A DNA stretch of 64,000 nt. It comes from Trichoplax sp. H2. Taxonomy: Eukaryota; Placozoa; Uniplacotomia; Trichoplacea. Shown piece by piece: positions 50,691-62,939 of the stretch. The stretch spans positions 310,001-374,000 of the forward strand of contig NOWV01000018.1 in the NCBI GenBank assembly GCA_003344405.1, read 5' to 3'. Both the position numbers and the translations under genes were made by a program. The notes beneath the pieces were generated by a model, which ran no database searches, was not told the origin of the DNA, and saw only the letters and a list, made by a program, of their open reading frames with translations. Numbering within the stretch: the first letter of the stretch is position 1; each line of letters starts with the position of its first letter.

Positions 50691-53600
50691 CTAGCGTATA
50701 AACGTAGAATAAATTAACAATACAAATAATTATAATTAGTGAATGTACTGATAGCATTAGTAACTATGATACGAGACTACTAATTTACTACAAATGCTCC
50801 AGTAATAATCGATCGGAAAATAGGAAAGAGCAGAATTTATCGTCTCGAAAAGAACCGCTGGCTATAATTTGACCATTAGCGATCATTGATTTGAAAGATT
50901 AATGATAATGAAGTCCATTTCAATTAGGATGCGATTTTTACATATAAGAACTGTATTTATAGAGTATATTTTACAGTATTAAAATTCCTAGAAAGGAAGG
51001 TTTCATAGATTAACCATTGAAGCGACATGCAAATCCTTAAATTCTATGTTCTATCCTATATATTAGTACGCATAGGGGTTTAGTTCATATTTGTTAGGGT
51101 CACTTCCGGTACATGTTCGTATTACAGCGAAATTTAGGAATGAGATTACGTGTTTCATATTTATAACTACTTTATAACTACTAAAGTTAGAATAGAAAAC
51201 TACAAAGATGAAGTGTATGTGTAAACTTTGTACGCAGGCTCCTATAAGCTCATTATCACATCTAAATACAAATACCCCTTATACGGTGTAAGGAATGCAC
51301 AATAAATGTTGGAGAAGAGTTTTCGAGTACCATATTTTATCTGGCATATCCATGTACACAGTAGAAATACCTTTGAAATCAAATTGAAAGACTGTAGCCC
51401 GTGATGAGAATTATATGCATTTATTATATGCGCCAAGTCTATGCTGTTGCTGTTTATAATCAACTAATTAAACCGTTCGCGAAGTGAATCTAACAGAAAT
51501 AATAAAGATTGCTTAACTATGGTAATTCAATAGCATTCCAGAAATATGAGAAATTTGAATAGATGCTACCGTAGAAAGAGCAATATGTAAGGTAAGAGGA
51601 ATTTATTGCAATACTTAGATCGCGCGAAATACATTAAATTTATATTTGATCCATTAAATATTTAATATATCTCTAGCAGGGGATGCATCGGTTTATTATA
51701 TCGATAAAGCATATTAAAGTTTCGAAATAGACTGACTGGTTCAACTAGTGCAGATATGTAATGTTGTAGTAAACCCGCAAGGCGATAAAACTAAAGCGGG
51801 AATACATCGAAAATGAATAACGGGATATACTGTGAAAACAGTACGATTGTGTAGATAGTAATGCGTTCAAGTAACATTTCACATTGCTACAAGAAAATAC
51901 GTTTATAAGCTGGATAAAGCTAGCCTAACTATTTGTAGTCATCTATTCCGTCGAAAGAATCGTTAGGCTACTATAATGTAATAGGATTCCCTTTTCAACT
52001 GTTACCCTACAGTTGCTATACAACACAGAATGATTCAATTATAGATGAGAATGTCATTATAATTTGAAAACGCTAATAGATATTAATTGTTATGGATCAA
52101 CCATCCGTTCACTTTATCTATTGTCGAATTCAGTATGATTAGAAGTAGATTTATACTGTGGTTTGAGTGATTTGGGCCTATGATATAATAATAGAAATTA
52201 TGAATTTTCAAAACTTTTTGCTTTATGAACTCTGCTCGTGTCTCTCGATAGCTAGTAGTATATTATTTCTCGTTGCACGCTACTACTTTAAGTGAATTAA
52301 TAAATATTTCTTTTCAGTGTGAATGCTTTTAGAGCGATAAAAAGCTACGATGATTATACCTTTTCCTTGCTGATTTGCCTTACTATTGCGGGGTAGGGTA
52401 CGAAACTGTTTGAAATTGTAAGAAAGCCCTTTATTTCTGACTAATTACAGAACTGATATGCGCGAGTTAGTATTTATCATCTATGGCTCCAGTGACGGGG
52501 CATAATAATTTGTAAATCGAAAGCCAATCTACTGGTTGAAATTTTAATTGTACTTGCATGTAGCAAAGAATTTGTTAAGAATTTCAATTTGAGATGACAT
52601 GAAAATCTACCCTGAAAGAATTAATGTTTACACTGTATAGGTTAGTTTAGGGATCTATGATAACGCATGTATGGTAAAGTACTGTTAGTACTACATAAAA
52701 CACTCAGACATAGCAATCACTACAAATGTGGCCTGCTGTAAAATGATTTGTTTTTAACCATCTACTCATTAGATTGTAATAGGTATGGTAATAAATAAAT
52801 GGAGATCTGAATAACTTAGACTCTAATTCACAAATTGTGAAGAAGGTACTGATTGCTATGTGATACACTCTACCGTGAAATACTATCAATGTACTGATGA
52901 CCTTAGAACTGGTTCTGAGATTTCAATATAGTTTAGTCATGATAATTGAAAGATCAAAAGAATTGTATGTTTAAGACTTTAATTACTTAGAATAGAGAAA
53001 TTTAGGCACTCTATTAATTGTAGTACTGTGCTAAAGGTAGAATGGGCTCTCTTTGCGGCAAATGGTCTAAATAGGAGTTTATTTCTACTCATCTATAATA
53101 TAAGGTATAAAATACATATTAATCGAAACCTAAAGGGTTTGAATTTCATTCAGACTTACATTTGTCGGAGAATTTCTGATACAGAAGATTTCTTCTTTCT
53201 TTTTCAAATTGTCTAATGCCATGTTCCAATACAATCACAATTTGACTATTCTCTTAATCAATTTCAAATCTACACTAGCACTATATATTATTCGAGGATA
53301 TACAGCATAGCACTGTTATCAAAGCTTACAGCAATTGCCGGTTGTAAAGTGGAAATCTAAGTCCAAAAAATATTGCTAGCTCAATTATATATCCATGAGC
53401 GCCACGATTTGACCGCGAAGTTGTGGTATGTTGTACTTCCTTGGTTATTTATAGTAGTGTCATGTAGAAATTGTTAGCATGACTTTAAAGAATTTTAATG
53501 ATAGCTTCCAATGTCCCAGTGCGGAAGAGAAGCGATAAAAGCATCTATAAATATTAATATCGCAATAAATCCCTATGTGCCCTTATGTAATATTTTCGCG

Positions 53601-54546
53601 AAGTATTTGGACGTATTATTACCAGTACTGTTTTATTGCTTTAGATAGATAGGATGAGAATAGAGTTTTAGAGTATCAACTATCAAAATTAGATCTTTAT
53701 CCACTATTTACGATATAGAGTGAACTGCGTGTGTTACTGTATTTAGAAATACTATTATTAATTCAATGCTTAATTAGGCCATTATTATCGAAACACAAGC
53801 CTTAAACACGATATCGTACAAATGCATGCTGCACGCGCAACAAAGTTAACAGTTAAAACAGATATGGATAAGGATTATTAACGTATCGTACATATGCTAA
53901 GATTGAAGTTTATAAGTTAACTAGTGCGATAATCCATCACTATTGCCGATGATACATACCCCTTCGTAGTTATATACAGTAATACTTCGTATTAGAATTT
54001 AAATAATGCTATTTCAGCACTGAAAACATTATATATTCCTGCTTCAGTAGCCCTGTAAAAATGCTGTGTATTTGTTCCCTCCGTAAATAGAAAGAAAACT
54101 TAGTTGTTGCTAATTATAATTATAAGTACAATTGCAGAATGCTACCGGCGCGTATGTGAGAAAACACTGGAAGACTTCTGTTTGAACAAAAAAGTATCAT
54201 GGCACATTATAAGAGTAACATAGTAGGCAGTAATCGACCGAAGGCCGATCATTGATTAAGTGTTTGAGCAGCGATAACCGTTATATACTACACGTAATTT
54301 ACGTTACTAGTTGGGCACTTATATGCTGTTGTAGTGATGCACCCATATTTGATTATATGGATAGCTATATTTGATATAGTTAGGTTATTTTAAATAGATC
54401 CAAACTCCCGTCGCTTTGCTGACGGTTTAAGATAATGTTTCCATTTGTTAATAATGACGGTGATGGACATACAGTACCAAGTTAAGATTAGCAGGCACAG
54501 TACAGTACAGTACTGTAAGATATCTATCTACAGTGCGGCACAATGT
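50691..54546. other. Long AT-rich stretch without recognised genes
   Basis: No coding exons, RNA genes or strong repeats seen. The 5' exon of paralogue 2 may lie near the left end. A short run of CAGTACAGTA repeats occurs near 54499. Confidence 0.35.
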
Positions 54547-54816
54547 CCTTAGTACTGTAGTCAATTCTATACCAATCATTATAATGTGTCTAAGGATCGC
54601 TTGCGTACGCAAGCAAAGCTTACTCTGTCAATAACAACCGTTATAAGAAAATGTAACAATCAAAATGGCTGTGTAGAAAACTTTATAAAGATTCTATGTT
54701 TATTTTAATTTTCATCAGAGCATTACATCAAATCAAAATTGAAAGGCCCAGTGGCCACCCTTAGCGATATAACGAATACTATTTCAAAATTCAGTACTCT
54801 GTAGAAATTACTACCT
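54547..54816. repeat. Direct repeat copy 1 of about 260 bp
   Basis: Near-identical to 55020-55279, from GTCAATTCTATACCAATCAT to AGAAATTACTACCTTA. It contains the perfect palindrome GCTTGCGTACGCAAGC near 54600; copy 2 reads GCTTGCGTTTGCAAGC. Copies lie on both sides of a DENN-coding segment and an assembly gap. Confidence 0.9.
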
Positions 54817-54819
54817 TAC

Positions 54820-54998
54820 TTGTTGGTGCTCATAGCAGAAAGTCTACGTATTGTGTTACTGCCATTTTCTTGGCCGCATACTTACGTTCCATTGTTGCCT
54901 CTATCGCTTTCCGATTATTTGGAGAATCCATTGCCTTATATTATTGGGGTCATCGTCCGGAATGAAAAGGAACATTTCAAAGTATTATCAGTAGCAAG
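54820..54998 (+). CDS. Fragment of a DENN domain (Rab exchange factor family), cut by assembly gap
   Basis: One frame reads AESLRIVLLPFSWPHTYVP, then LLPLSLSDYLENPLPYIIGV. This is the hallmark DENN-domain core (PF-W-HTYVP-LP, fLe-P-PYI-G). DENN proteins are guanine-nucleotide exchange factors for Rab GTPases. The coding piece starts immediately after direct repeat 1, possibly at the acceptor ending 54835, and runs into the N run. No other exon of a DENN gene is visible nearby. It may be a stray exon, a pseudogene piece, or sequence misplaced during assembly. Confidence 0.8.
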
Positions 54999-55018
54999 NN
55001 NNNNNNNNNNNNNNNNNN
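54999..55018. other. Assembly gap (20 N)
   Basis: Run of 20 N between the DENN fragment and the second direct repeat copy. Confidence 0.99.
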
Positions 55019-55019
55019 T

Positions 55020-55279
55020 GGTCAATTCTATACCAATCATTATAATGTGTCTAAGGATCGCTTGCGTTTGCAAGCAAAGCTTGCTCTGTCAATAACAACC
55101 GTTATAAGAAAATGTAACAATCAAAATGGCTGTGTAGAAAACTTTATAAAGATTCTATGTTTATTCAATTCTCATAAGAGCATTACATCAAATCAAAATT
55201 GAAAGGCCCAGTGGCCACACTTAGCGATATAACAAATGCTATTTCAAAATTCAGTACTCTGTAGAAATTACTACCTTAG
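55020..55279. repeat. Direct repeat copy 2 of about 260 bp
   Basis: Second copy of 54547-54816. After it the sequence continues GAGCTATTCG, where copy 1 continues into the DENN segment. Confidence 0.9.
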
Positions 55280-57456
55280 AGCTATTCGTTTTACATGAAG
55301 AAATCTTGAGGTAAAAAGTACTGTAAGAATCTTATACTGACCTATTGAAATGAACCCATAATCAAAGTCATCTAACAGTAGTATAAATACCCCCCTCCCG
55401 CGCTGCTCGTTTCAAAGGAGGGTTGGCGGGATTATCATGAAGTTAATTTTAGATAATTGCTAACTACTACATATATTAGAAATTGTTGATGACTAATAGT
55501 AGCCAGTTGACTAATTATGGTACAAGATTTATGTAGCTAGAAATACTGTAGTTGTTAAGATGCCCTTCGGAGAAATGGCCTAGACGCTAATAGAAGAGTG
55601 GTGACGTCTTAAGTAGAATGATTTAGATTGTAGAAAATAGTGATCTACTATTAGAGGAAAGTATTTTGTTTGATGACTCATGTCTGATTGTAGATTAATC
55701 AAGTTGCATAAATGGATTTAACGAAATGTTTATAAGAACTGCAGAGATGAGCTCAATGAAGAGAAGAGACTTCACTTCGCTTTGAACTCGGAATACTTTC
55801 GATTTTTGACTAGATTCTTGTAGTAATAATTTTTGCTCTACTATTCCTAAAACCTTGTAATAAAAGCCTATTAGAAAATACTATTTGACCAAGATAGTTA
55901 TTGTGAGACGCATTTATTACAGCTGTATACCGTCATAAATGACTAATATTCCAAAACTACAGTAATCGGATAATCGCCGTTTATCAATTCGGACGCAGAC
56001 GTATGCAAGCACGCACTTACCATACGTAGTTAACTCCGTTTAGTTAATTAATAACACGTGCATATTAAACACTGTACAGTGTATAGTATATAAAGTACTT
56101 GTGTGGCTGCATCAGTAGCCACTTTTTTTAGTATATAGCATTGCATTTGCGGCGACCCTCTAAATGATCCAGGTTACACTATGACTGCAATCCTCTAGGG
56201 TGTACTGTAAGTAGTAGGTGAAAATTGAAATTTAACTCACTAGTCGTGGGACCTGAGTGTATGCATTCGACTTTTGGCGGATTCTGATTATTTCAATTAG
56301 CAACTCCGAGAAAATTATTTATTAAATTATGGTACATAGCAGGTAAAAATGTAAAATTAAAAGTTAAGCTGAATATTTATTTCTTGTGATTTGTACTCTT
56401 TCCCTTAAACTTTTAATAGGCGATTGAATCGACGGCAGGTGATTCGACCAGTTAACCTTCTGTAAACACTGGAATGAAAATTAGTTTCAAAAGTAGATCT
56501 TACAATCTACAAACTCTTAAAAGTGCGATCTATGTCATGTCACAACATTTTGCACTTTTTCCAAGCTCAATCACAGCTCGATCAGGTCTTTTTCCCCTTG
56601 AGATTTATGGATAGTGATTGCCCATGTTCGATCGAATAAAACTGATCAAAATCGATCTCAAAGACTTTCGCTAATGCTACATGGAGATCTTTGTGAATGA
56701 CTACCAAATACTTTATCTGAGGAGGGTAGTTTACTAATTTTGTAGTATAACTAAATTAAGAATAATTATATTAGCAGATTATCTTTCAGAAGTTTCGGTG
56801 ATTGTGCAAACAATTGATTGTATTACTACACCGTTTCTCGAATATGAAGGTACTGTAGTTGTAGTTATATAAAATAACTTCTCGTATTTACGTACAAATT
56901 CACTTATCAAGTATTCATGAATAGTTCTCTTACAATAATTAGCTACTCTAGTAAGGGTAAATCGATCAATTACTATACTATTTAATTTAGAAAGATATCC
57001 TCGTAAATTTCGCAAGGATTGCTTTCAATCTTCAAAGAGGCTACTTTTTCATGATATTCTCATTTCAGATTTCATATTACTGGATTTCACAGCAATCATC
57101 TGTTACGATGCGTAAGCTCACCCTAATTATTGAGTAATATTAAATATTATTTGTGTGGACTGACGTTTTATTAATTATCATTTCTTTACATAATCTGTTT
57201 AATCTTTGATTAATATGATAATGCACTGTTAGTGTTGTTGACAATTGATTTCATTAATTAAGAACTAATAATAAATTAATAAAGAGCTTGACTCGTAAAC
57301 ACAAGACCACAATTTAACACCTTAATCATATAATTAATAATAGAGGATGTTAATTAGTTATCTTATATGCAGTCTTTAAAGATAATATTCATAATAATTC
57401 CTATAACTTTAGAAGGATAATTTTTCTTTATGTGCACCAGGAGTTTCTGACGAGAC
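55280..57456. other. Intergenic stretch without recognised genes
   Basis: Contains a small GC-rich patch near 55390 (CCCCCCTCCCGCGC region). No supported coding exon; the minus frame 56779-57015 has no start context or splice partners I trust. Confidence 0.35.
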
Positions 57457-57465
57457 TATAAAAGG
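57457..57465 (+). promoter_or_regulatory. Possible TATA box
   Basis: A consensus TATAAAAGG in a locally GC-richer context. A T-run and GTTAGTTAGTCGG follow about 30 bases downstream, where an initiator would fall. No downstream gene could be tied to it; the nearest supported plus-strand gene starts at 59648. Confidence 0.25.
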
Positions 57466-59647
57466 CTGGTGCCTGAAGACCGCTTTTTAGTTAGTTAGTC
57501 GGTTAGATAATCAACTAGTTTATCAATTGCTATTGAATTGTAAAGGCTATAATCTTGGGTGTCAAGATTTCTTTGGTAATAAATAGTAGTAAATCTCTGA
57601 CTACCTCGTCTACACTATCAGTGACGCTATAATTATACTATAGTATTCGGTCGTTGGAACTGAATTATTTGGTGATATAGCTAATCTCGCCTCTTTAAGT
57701 CAGTAAGTGGCATTCTCCGCGAGGATTGGCGTGTGTAGACTACTTTGCCACTAGTGGTGTGTGACATCATTACCAAGATAAAGTTCTATTTTTATTGATT
57801 AATAGTTTAGAATACACAGTATTGAAGACCAGCTACCGAATAGAAGTACCGTAATTGCAATGCTGTACTTGCTGACTTTCGAATTTTTTTAGTCGTAAAG
57901 CAGTACTACTTGGCCTTTCATTGTACTTCATTGATTCTCTTGATGGATCTAGAATAGAGAGTTTAAAAATAGGATCTCGCAGTATGGTATTATTATGTAA
58001 TAAGCTGGACTAGCATATTTACAAAAGCATTCAAATTTATTGCAAGTAGCTTCAAAAGATCGTGACTGAAAGAAAGGCTACAAAAACACAGGACCTGGAC
58101 TTACGTCTTATAGAACATCATTACAATCCAGCCTTCAAACGGGATATAACGTTTATCATTAATACAGTATAAATTTCGTAGGCTAGGCTATCTTCGAGTA
58201 AATTTCTGGTAGATTTAACTTAAATGGTGGAACAGATAACGAAATAATCGGTGAAGTGTTTATAAACTTACTTTCTTAACCTTAACTTCTAATGAACCTT
58301 AGCTTTGCTTCTAGGTATTGATTAGGTAGATGAATAAATGGCTGATTATAAAAGAGCGAAAATTTATAATTACTTTAATAACTATGAGCTAATGGTATTC
58401 ATATAAAATAAATCCTATTGTACTCAGTGATTTATTGGATAATGAATAAGAAGTACACTGGTAGCAGTTCATACGAGATCATGCTAGGATCTTTCATCTC
58501 GATTAAAATTTTATAATCATCCGGATAAATTCGATAAATACCGAGATATCATACCCACCAGCAAGTGTTTCAGGTTATCCAATGCTAATATATCATACAA
58601 CCTATTATATTTGTTAATTCCAATATATTGCAGTATTTGTGTACGTTTTCGTTTGATTTAAGACCTCACTTTTTGTGTATCATTGTGTATTTTACATTGG
58701 TCTTATAAGAATCTACATCTTATTGTGATCACAAGATAGGTACTGTATATAGATTGCTACATGTACAACAAAAAATTTATTTCATTCCCTTTACTTACTA
58801 AACATTTACCCAGTGATACGTATGATGCTACAATATGTAACAAAATCTATAAATTCATATCTAATAATCGACCAACGGTCTATTTGTCAGTCGAAGAAAT
58901 TCGACATCTGTCATCTTATAAATCGGGAGTAGAAAACCATAGAATAGTTAGTATTTATGGATGAAACTAGGGTTATAATAGTTTATGGCACTTATTCAAG
59001 TTTATTTAGTGAAAGTAGAGCAAAATGACTAGATTACGGATATACGAATACTGCACTAATTTCTAAATGAAAAGATTTATGGCTTGCTGCATGGAGGGAG
59101 TTTAAGATGTCGGAATATGTTGTTATCTTGATTATAACTTTATTTACGTTGATGGAACTATAGTCTGTCTGTAATTACGATAGTAATTAATTAATTGAAA
59201 ATAGTCAAGCTTCTTTACGCAATTGAAACTGATGTCAGTATTCACTTGTACGAGTACAATCATGTTTTACTTGTTTTCTATTACCAGTACTTGGTTGATC
59301 AGACAGCATTGTTTCATGCAGTATTTTATATCAAATTTTAGAAATTATTATTAACTTACACTGGAACTGGACCTTTAAATGATGCATAAATACGATTTGT
59401 ATTGAATGCTATGCACAAGATTAAAGAAATGGATTATTATCTTAAATAGATTAAATTTTATGAGACTGATCATCGGCAACGTAGTTTCGGTATATAGAAG
59501 AAATTCAAACGATAAGTATTGTATTTATTCGGCAAGAATTGATAACTAACTCTTTAAGTTCACCGACGGGGAATCTATTACAATATCATGCATCAGAACT
59601 GATAGCAAAACTCTATTAACAGCTACTCTTAGTCAGTGTGATTAGCA
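57466..59647. other. Upstream stretch with one weak ORF
   Basis: The plus frame 58761-58964 starts with ATG and encodes 67 residues with some coding flavour (TVYLSVEEIRHLSSYKSG). It has no recognised motif. Nothing else is supported. Confidence 0.3.
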
Positions 59648-61556
59648 ATGGCTGCAAGTCAATGTTCGATGCCATCAAAGGTAATATATCTAAAGGGTAA
59701 ATTTCATTTTAATTTAATCATTGCAACCACTATTATAAGATGAGATTTATGAATATTAAAGCTTTCTTCAGTTTTAATTGTATACCATAAAATCTTATAG
59801 TAATAATTCTACTTTGGATAAAATTTTATGCGGTAGAAATCTAAAACCTTCGTATTAACATACGATAAATCATTTTAAACCAAAAGTTTTGCCACCGCGA
59901 CAGCTTTACTGTTATAACTTATTTATACCAAGTTTTGATTTTAGATCGTTATTACGGTAATTTGTTCAAACTGTCTACCATTTTTCTAGACGGAATCTGT
60001 TGCAAATGCAAATTCAGCTCAACCAAATTTTATGCCATATAATGAGGGTGATAATGCTAGCGGAAACGCAGCTAAAGTTAACCTTAAGGGCGCAAACGGT
60101 AAAGGTAAAGATGTATCCGTTAGTACTATCTATTTATTATTATGAAATAGTTCCGTGCAGTTCATTTAAAGATTAGATTCACAACGTAAGACAGCTGAAT
60201 ATTTGGCATAGTTCTGGTGATTTCTAATTAATTCATACTACGAGTAGATCGATGAAAACTCTAAAATCGTCAATTTTACGATATCATACAAACTCGTAGA
60301 AGTAGCTGTAACGCCATACCATGGTAGCATAATTTTTTCTGCTGGGTCTTAATCAATAAAATAAAGAGCAGCAAACAGAATCAATGGATAGAGACGTTTG
60401 GATACTTTAGGATATAAATTGCAGCTGGAAATTTCCCCATTTTTTATTTCTTATTAATAACTAGCAAACAATGAACGCTATCTGGGCCTGTTTTTGAATG
60501 TTTTTTATTTTATAACTTGTAGGTACAACAAAGAAGCAGACCTTGAAGTTAACTATGAAGAGACCAAAAAATTCACGTTCAGTCACCGCATCTAGTTCTA
60601 GACTAAAAAATTGTGGAGTAGAAAGTAAATATCAGGAAAGCCATAAGCAATTAAGTGACTTTTATCGATATCTAAGAAGTGTTGGACGACCACATGGGTT
60701 CGCTAAAAATATTGTTAATTCTGTCAATAAGTATTTATTTTGGGCGTGCAAAGGTCAAGAGTTAACATGGTTACCTATAACCGAGTGCGAAAAGATAAAG
60801 CGCTATGTAGATGTACTACAAAAACATGCTTGTTTAAGTGAATGCAGCATTTGTAGTTTTATCACCAGCATCGAGCGTGCAAGACAATTTGCTGAATATC
60901 GTAAACTTGTAGGAAAAATTGATTGTAAAGAGGTTATGTTTCTAGCTGATTTACTTGCCCATTTCAGATCTTTACGGAAACTACGACTTGCTAACCGTAA
61001 AAAATGTAAAAATTACGGTAGTAAACCATCTTTTGTTGATCCGGCTGATTTGTCGAGAGTAGTAAATAACGCTGATTATCGTGAGCGATTTGATGAATTA
61101 GCAACTTACGCCAAAGCAATTGTTGAGTTAAAATCATGGAAAACCTTCGATCGAAGAAACTTCACCTTTTGTTTGAGATATATAATAGCGAGATTACTCC
61201 TAGAGTCTAAACCGAAGCTATCCACAATTTGTAATATGACATTTTCTGACATAGAAACCTGTAAAGGTACCATAGATGATCCGGAATCTAAAATAAAAAT
61301 TATTGTAGCCGATCGAAAATTTTCAAAACTAGACAAGGCTACCTTAATAGTCTCTGGTGACACTAAGCAAACGCTGGTTAATTTTGCTCATTTCATCCGT
61401 AGAGTGGTACCGAAGGTTTTAAAGGAAACGCGCGCATTGGTATTCACTAACAGCAGCGGTAGGAAGCTTACTCCATCACAAATTAGTAAGCATATGTGTC
61501 AGTATACCTCACCTGAATCATCCGATAACGCGAAAGAAGCATCCAAAGATGAATAA
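59648..61556 (+). CDS. Tyrosine-recombinase-like protein (possibly Crypton-derived), 393 residues, catalytically degenerate
   Basis: Exons 59648-59680, 59990-60104 and 60523-61556 join in phase (33+115+1034 nt, 393 residues). The start ATG gives MAASQCSMPSK; residues 12-60 are low-complexity and polar. From about residue 85 to 176 a helical region (SDFYRYLRSVGRPHGF... to ...SIERARQFAEYRK) resembles the core-binding domain of phage-integrase-type recombinases. Residues about 256-375 resemble the first half of the catalytic fold: a helix, SKPKLSTICNMTFSDIE where active enzymes have an arginine box (GLRPSEL-type), beta strands, and LVFTNSSGRKLTPSQISKHM. The arginine is replaced by lysine and the protein ends before the HxxR motif and the nucleophilic tyrosine. 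So it looks like a domesticated or truncated recombinase that may bind DNA without cutting. The two small 5' exons argue for a settled host gene. Fold assignment is inference from pattern only. Confidence 0.7.
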
Positions 61557-62939
61557 TTTGAAAGTATGGCAACGACCAAAAGCATAGCGGATCATTTAAT
61601 TGTATACTCTTGACTATAGCATATTGCTCCTTGTTACCATGATAACTGTTGCTATGTTATCTTTAACAAATTTATTTGAGTACGGTTTAACCAGAAGGAT
61701 TACTGTTAAATACAATATTTGCGATCAGCACTTTATGTAAAGTTTAGCTAGTTTAATAATGGCTACCATGGTATTTTGCTACAGTAGATAACTACTTTGG
61801 TCTAAAATGCCTCAACGGCATTATTCTTGTGAAATTCATGTTTTACATTACTTTATTCAATTATAACTTCTCAAATTTCGTAATTTCTAATCTCTTTTGC
61901 AAAGCGATACAGGCCTATTCAATTTTATTTATGAAATTCTATTAAAATCAGGATACTAATAAGCCGAATTGGTCTAAAGCGAAACCTTTTAAGAGTTTTA
62001 GCTGTAACAGTTAATTCTTTGTTGGGATTACGGTCATATTAAATTTACATATCTTTTCGAGATTAACAATAAATAACTTTGACAAAAAGTTGATTGAAAG
62101 GGTATTTTATAAGCTGTTTAATCAGTGGTGAAAGACTTACACCTAATCAAGTGCTTGTTATAAATTTTTTTGTGTTTGTAGTTTAGAATTGATACGTATA
62201 AATATATGAGAATATCATAAAAAATGTATACATAGAGTAAGGTCTAAATTTTAATTTCGTTATTACGTTTCAGTGAATAATAAAGAAAGCATGAATGACG
62301 CCCATACCATAATATGCTAAGAAGGTCATGGCCGAGTTTAGAATAAAATTAGGGATAAATGTAGTGTCTATGTAACTACTACAACAGTAATTAACTATTA
62401 AAGACCAACAATTGATCTGAGGAAATACCTTTCATCACTTTCATTTTTTACTGTTAATTAAGAATTTATTTTATATTTCCCATATTGACAGAATGATCAC
62501 TAAATAGCTCTTTATTTATTATTTCATTAGAGTGCGGTTTTAACGCACGTGTAGAACTAACATGACAATCTAATTAATGAATATCTTCATCTGCATCTTT
62601 TATTCTATCTTAGCTACTGATACAGTACCATATTATCCACTTTATTGAAAAAAAACAATATCTGAAACTTGCTTAAATGCATTCATTATTACAATATAAC
62701 TAATAACTGTGCATTGAGGATTGCAGTGTGGGTAGAATAATTGATTGCAAAGTTATCTTGATCAGTTACACTGATTGATGAAACTACCATCCACATACCA
62801 CTAATTACATTCTTCTATTAGACGTGAAATATATTGCTAATACCGATATTGCCTGAAAGATAAAAGGCGATACTAATTCAACTTTGTGAAACCTACAAAA
62901 ATCTCCTTTTCGTTTAACCTATCATTCGAAAATACTTAC
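61557..62939. other. Intergenic AT-rich stretch
   Basis: Between the recombinase-like gene and the receptor gene, which converge. No inverted terminal repeats were noticed around the recombinase gene. The last receptor exon(s) may lie at the right end. Confidence 0.4.

Noticed and set aside
61106-61363. 85-codon minus-strand ORF
   Set aside because: Antisense shadow of the recombinase-like gene.
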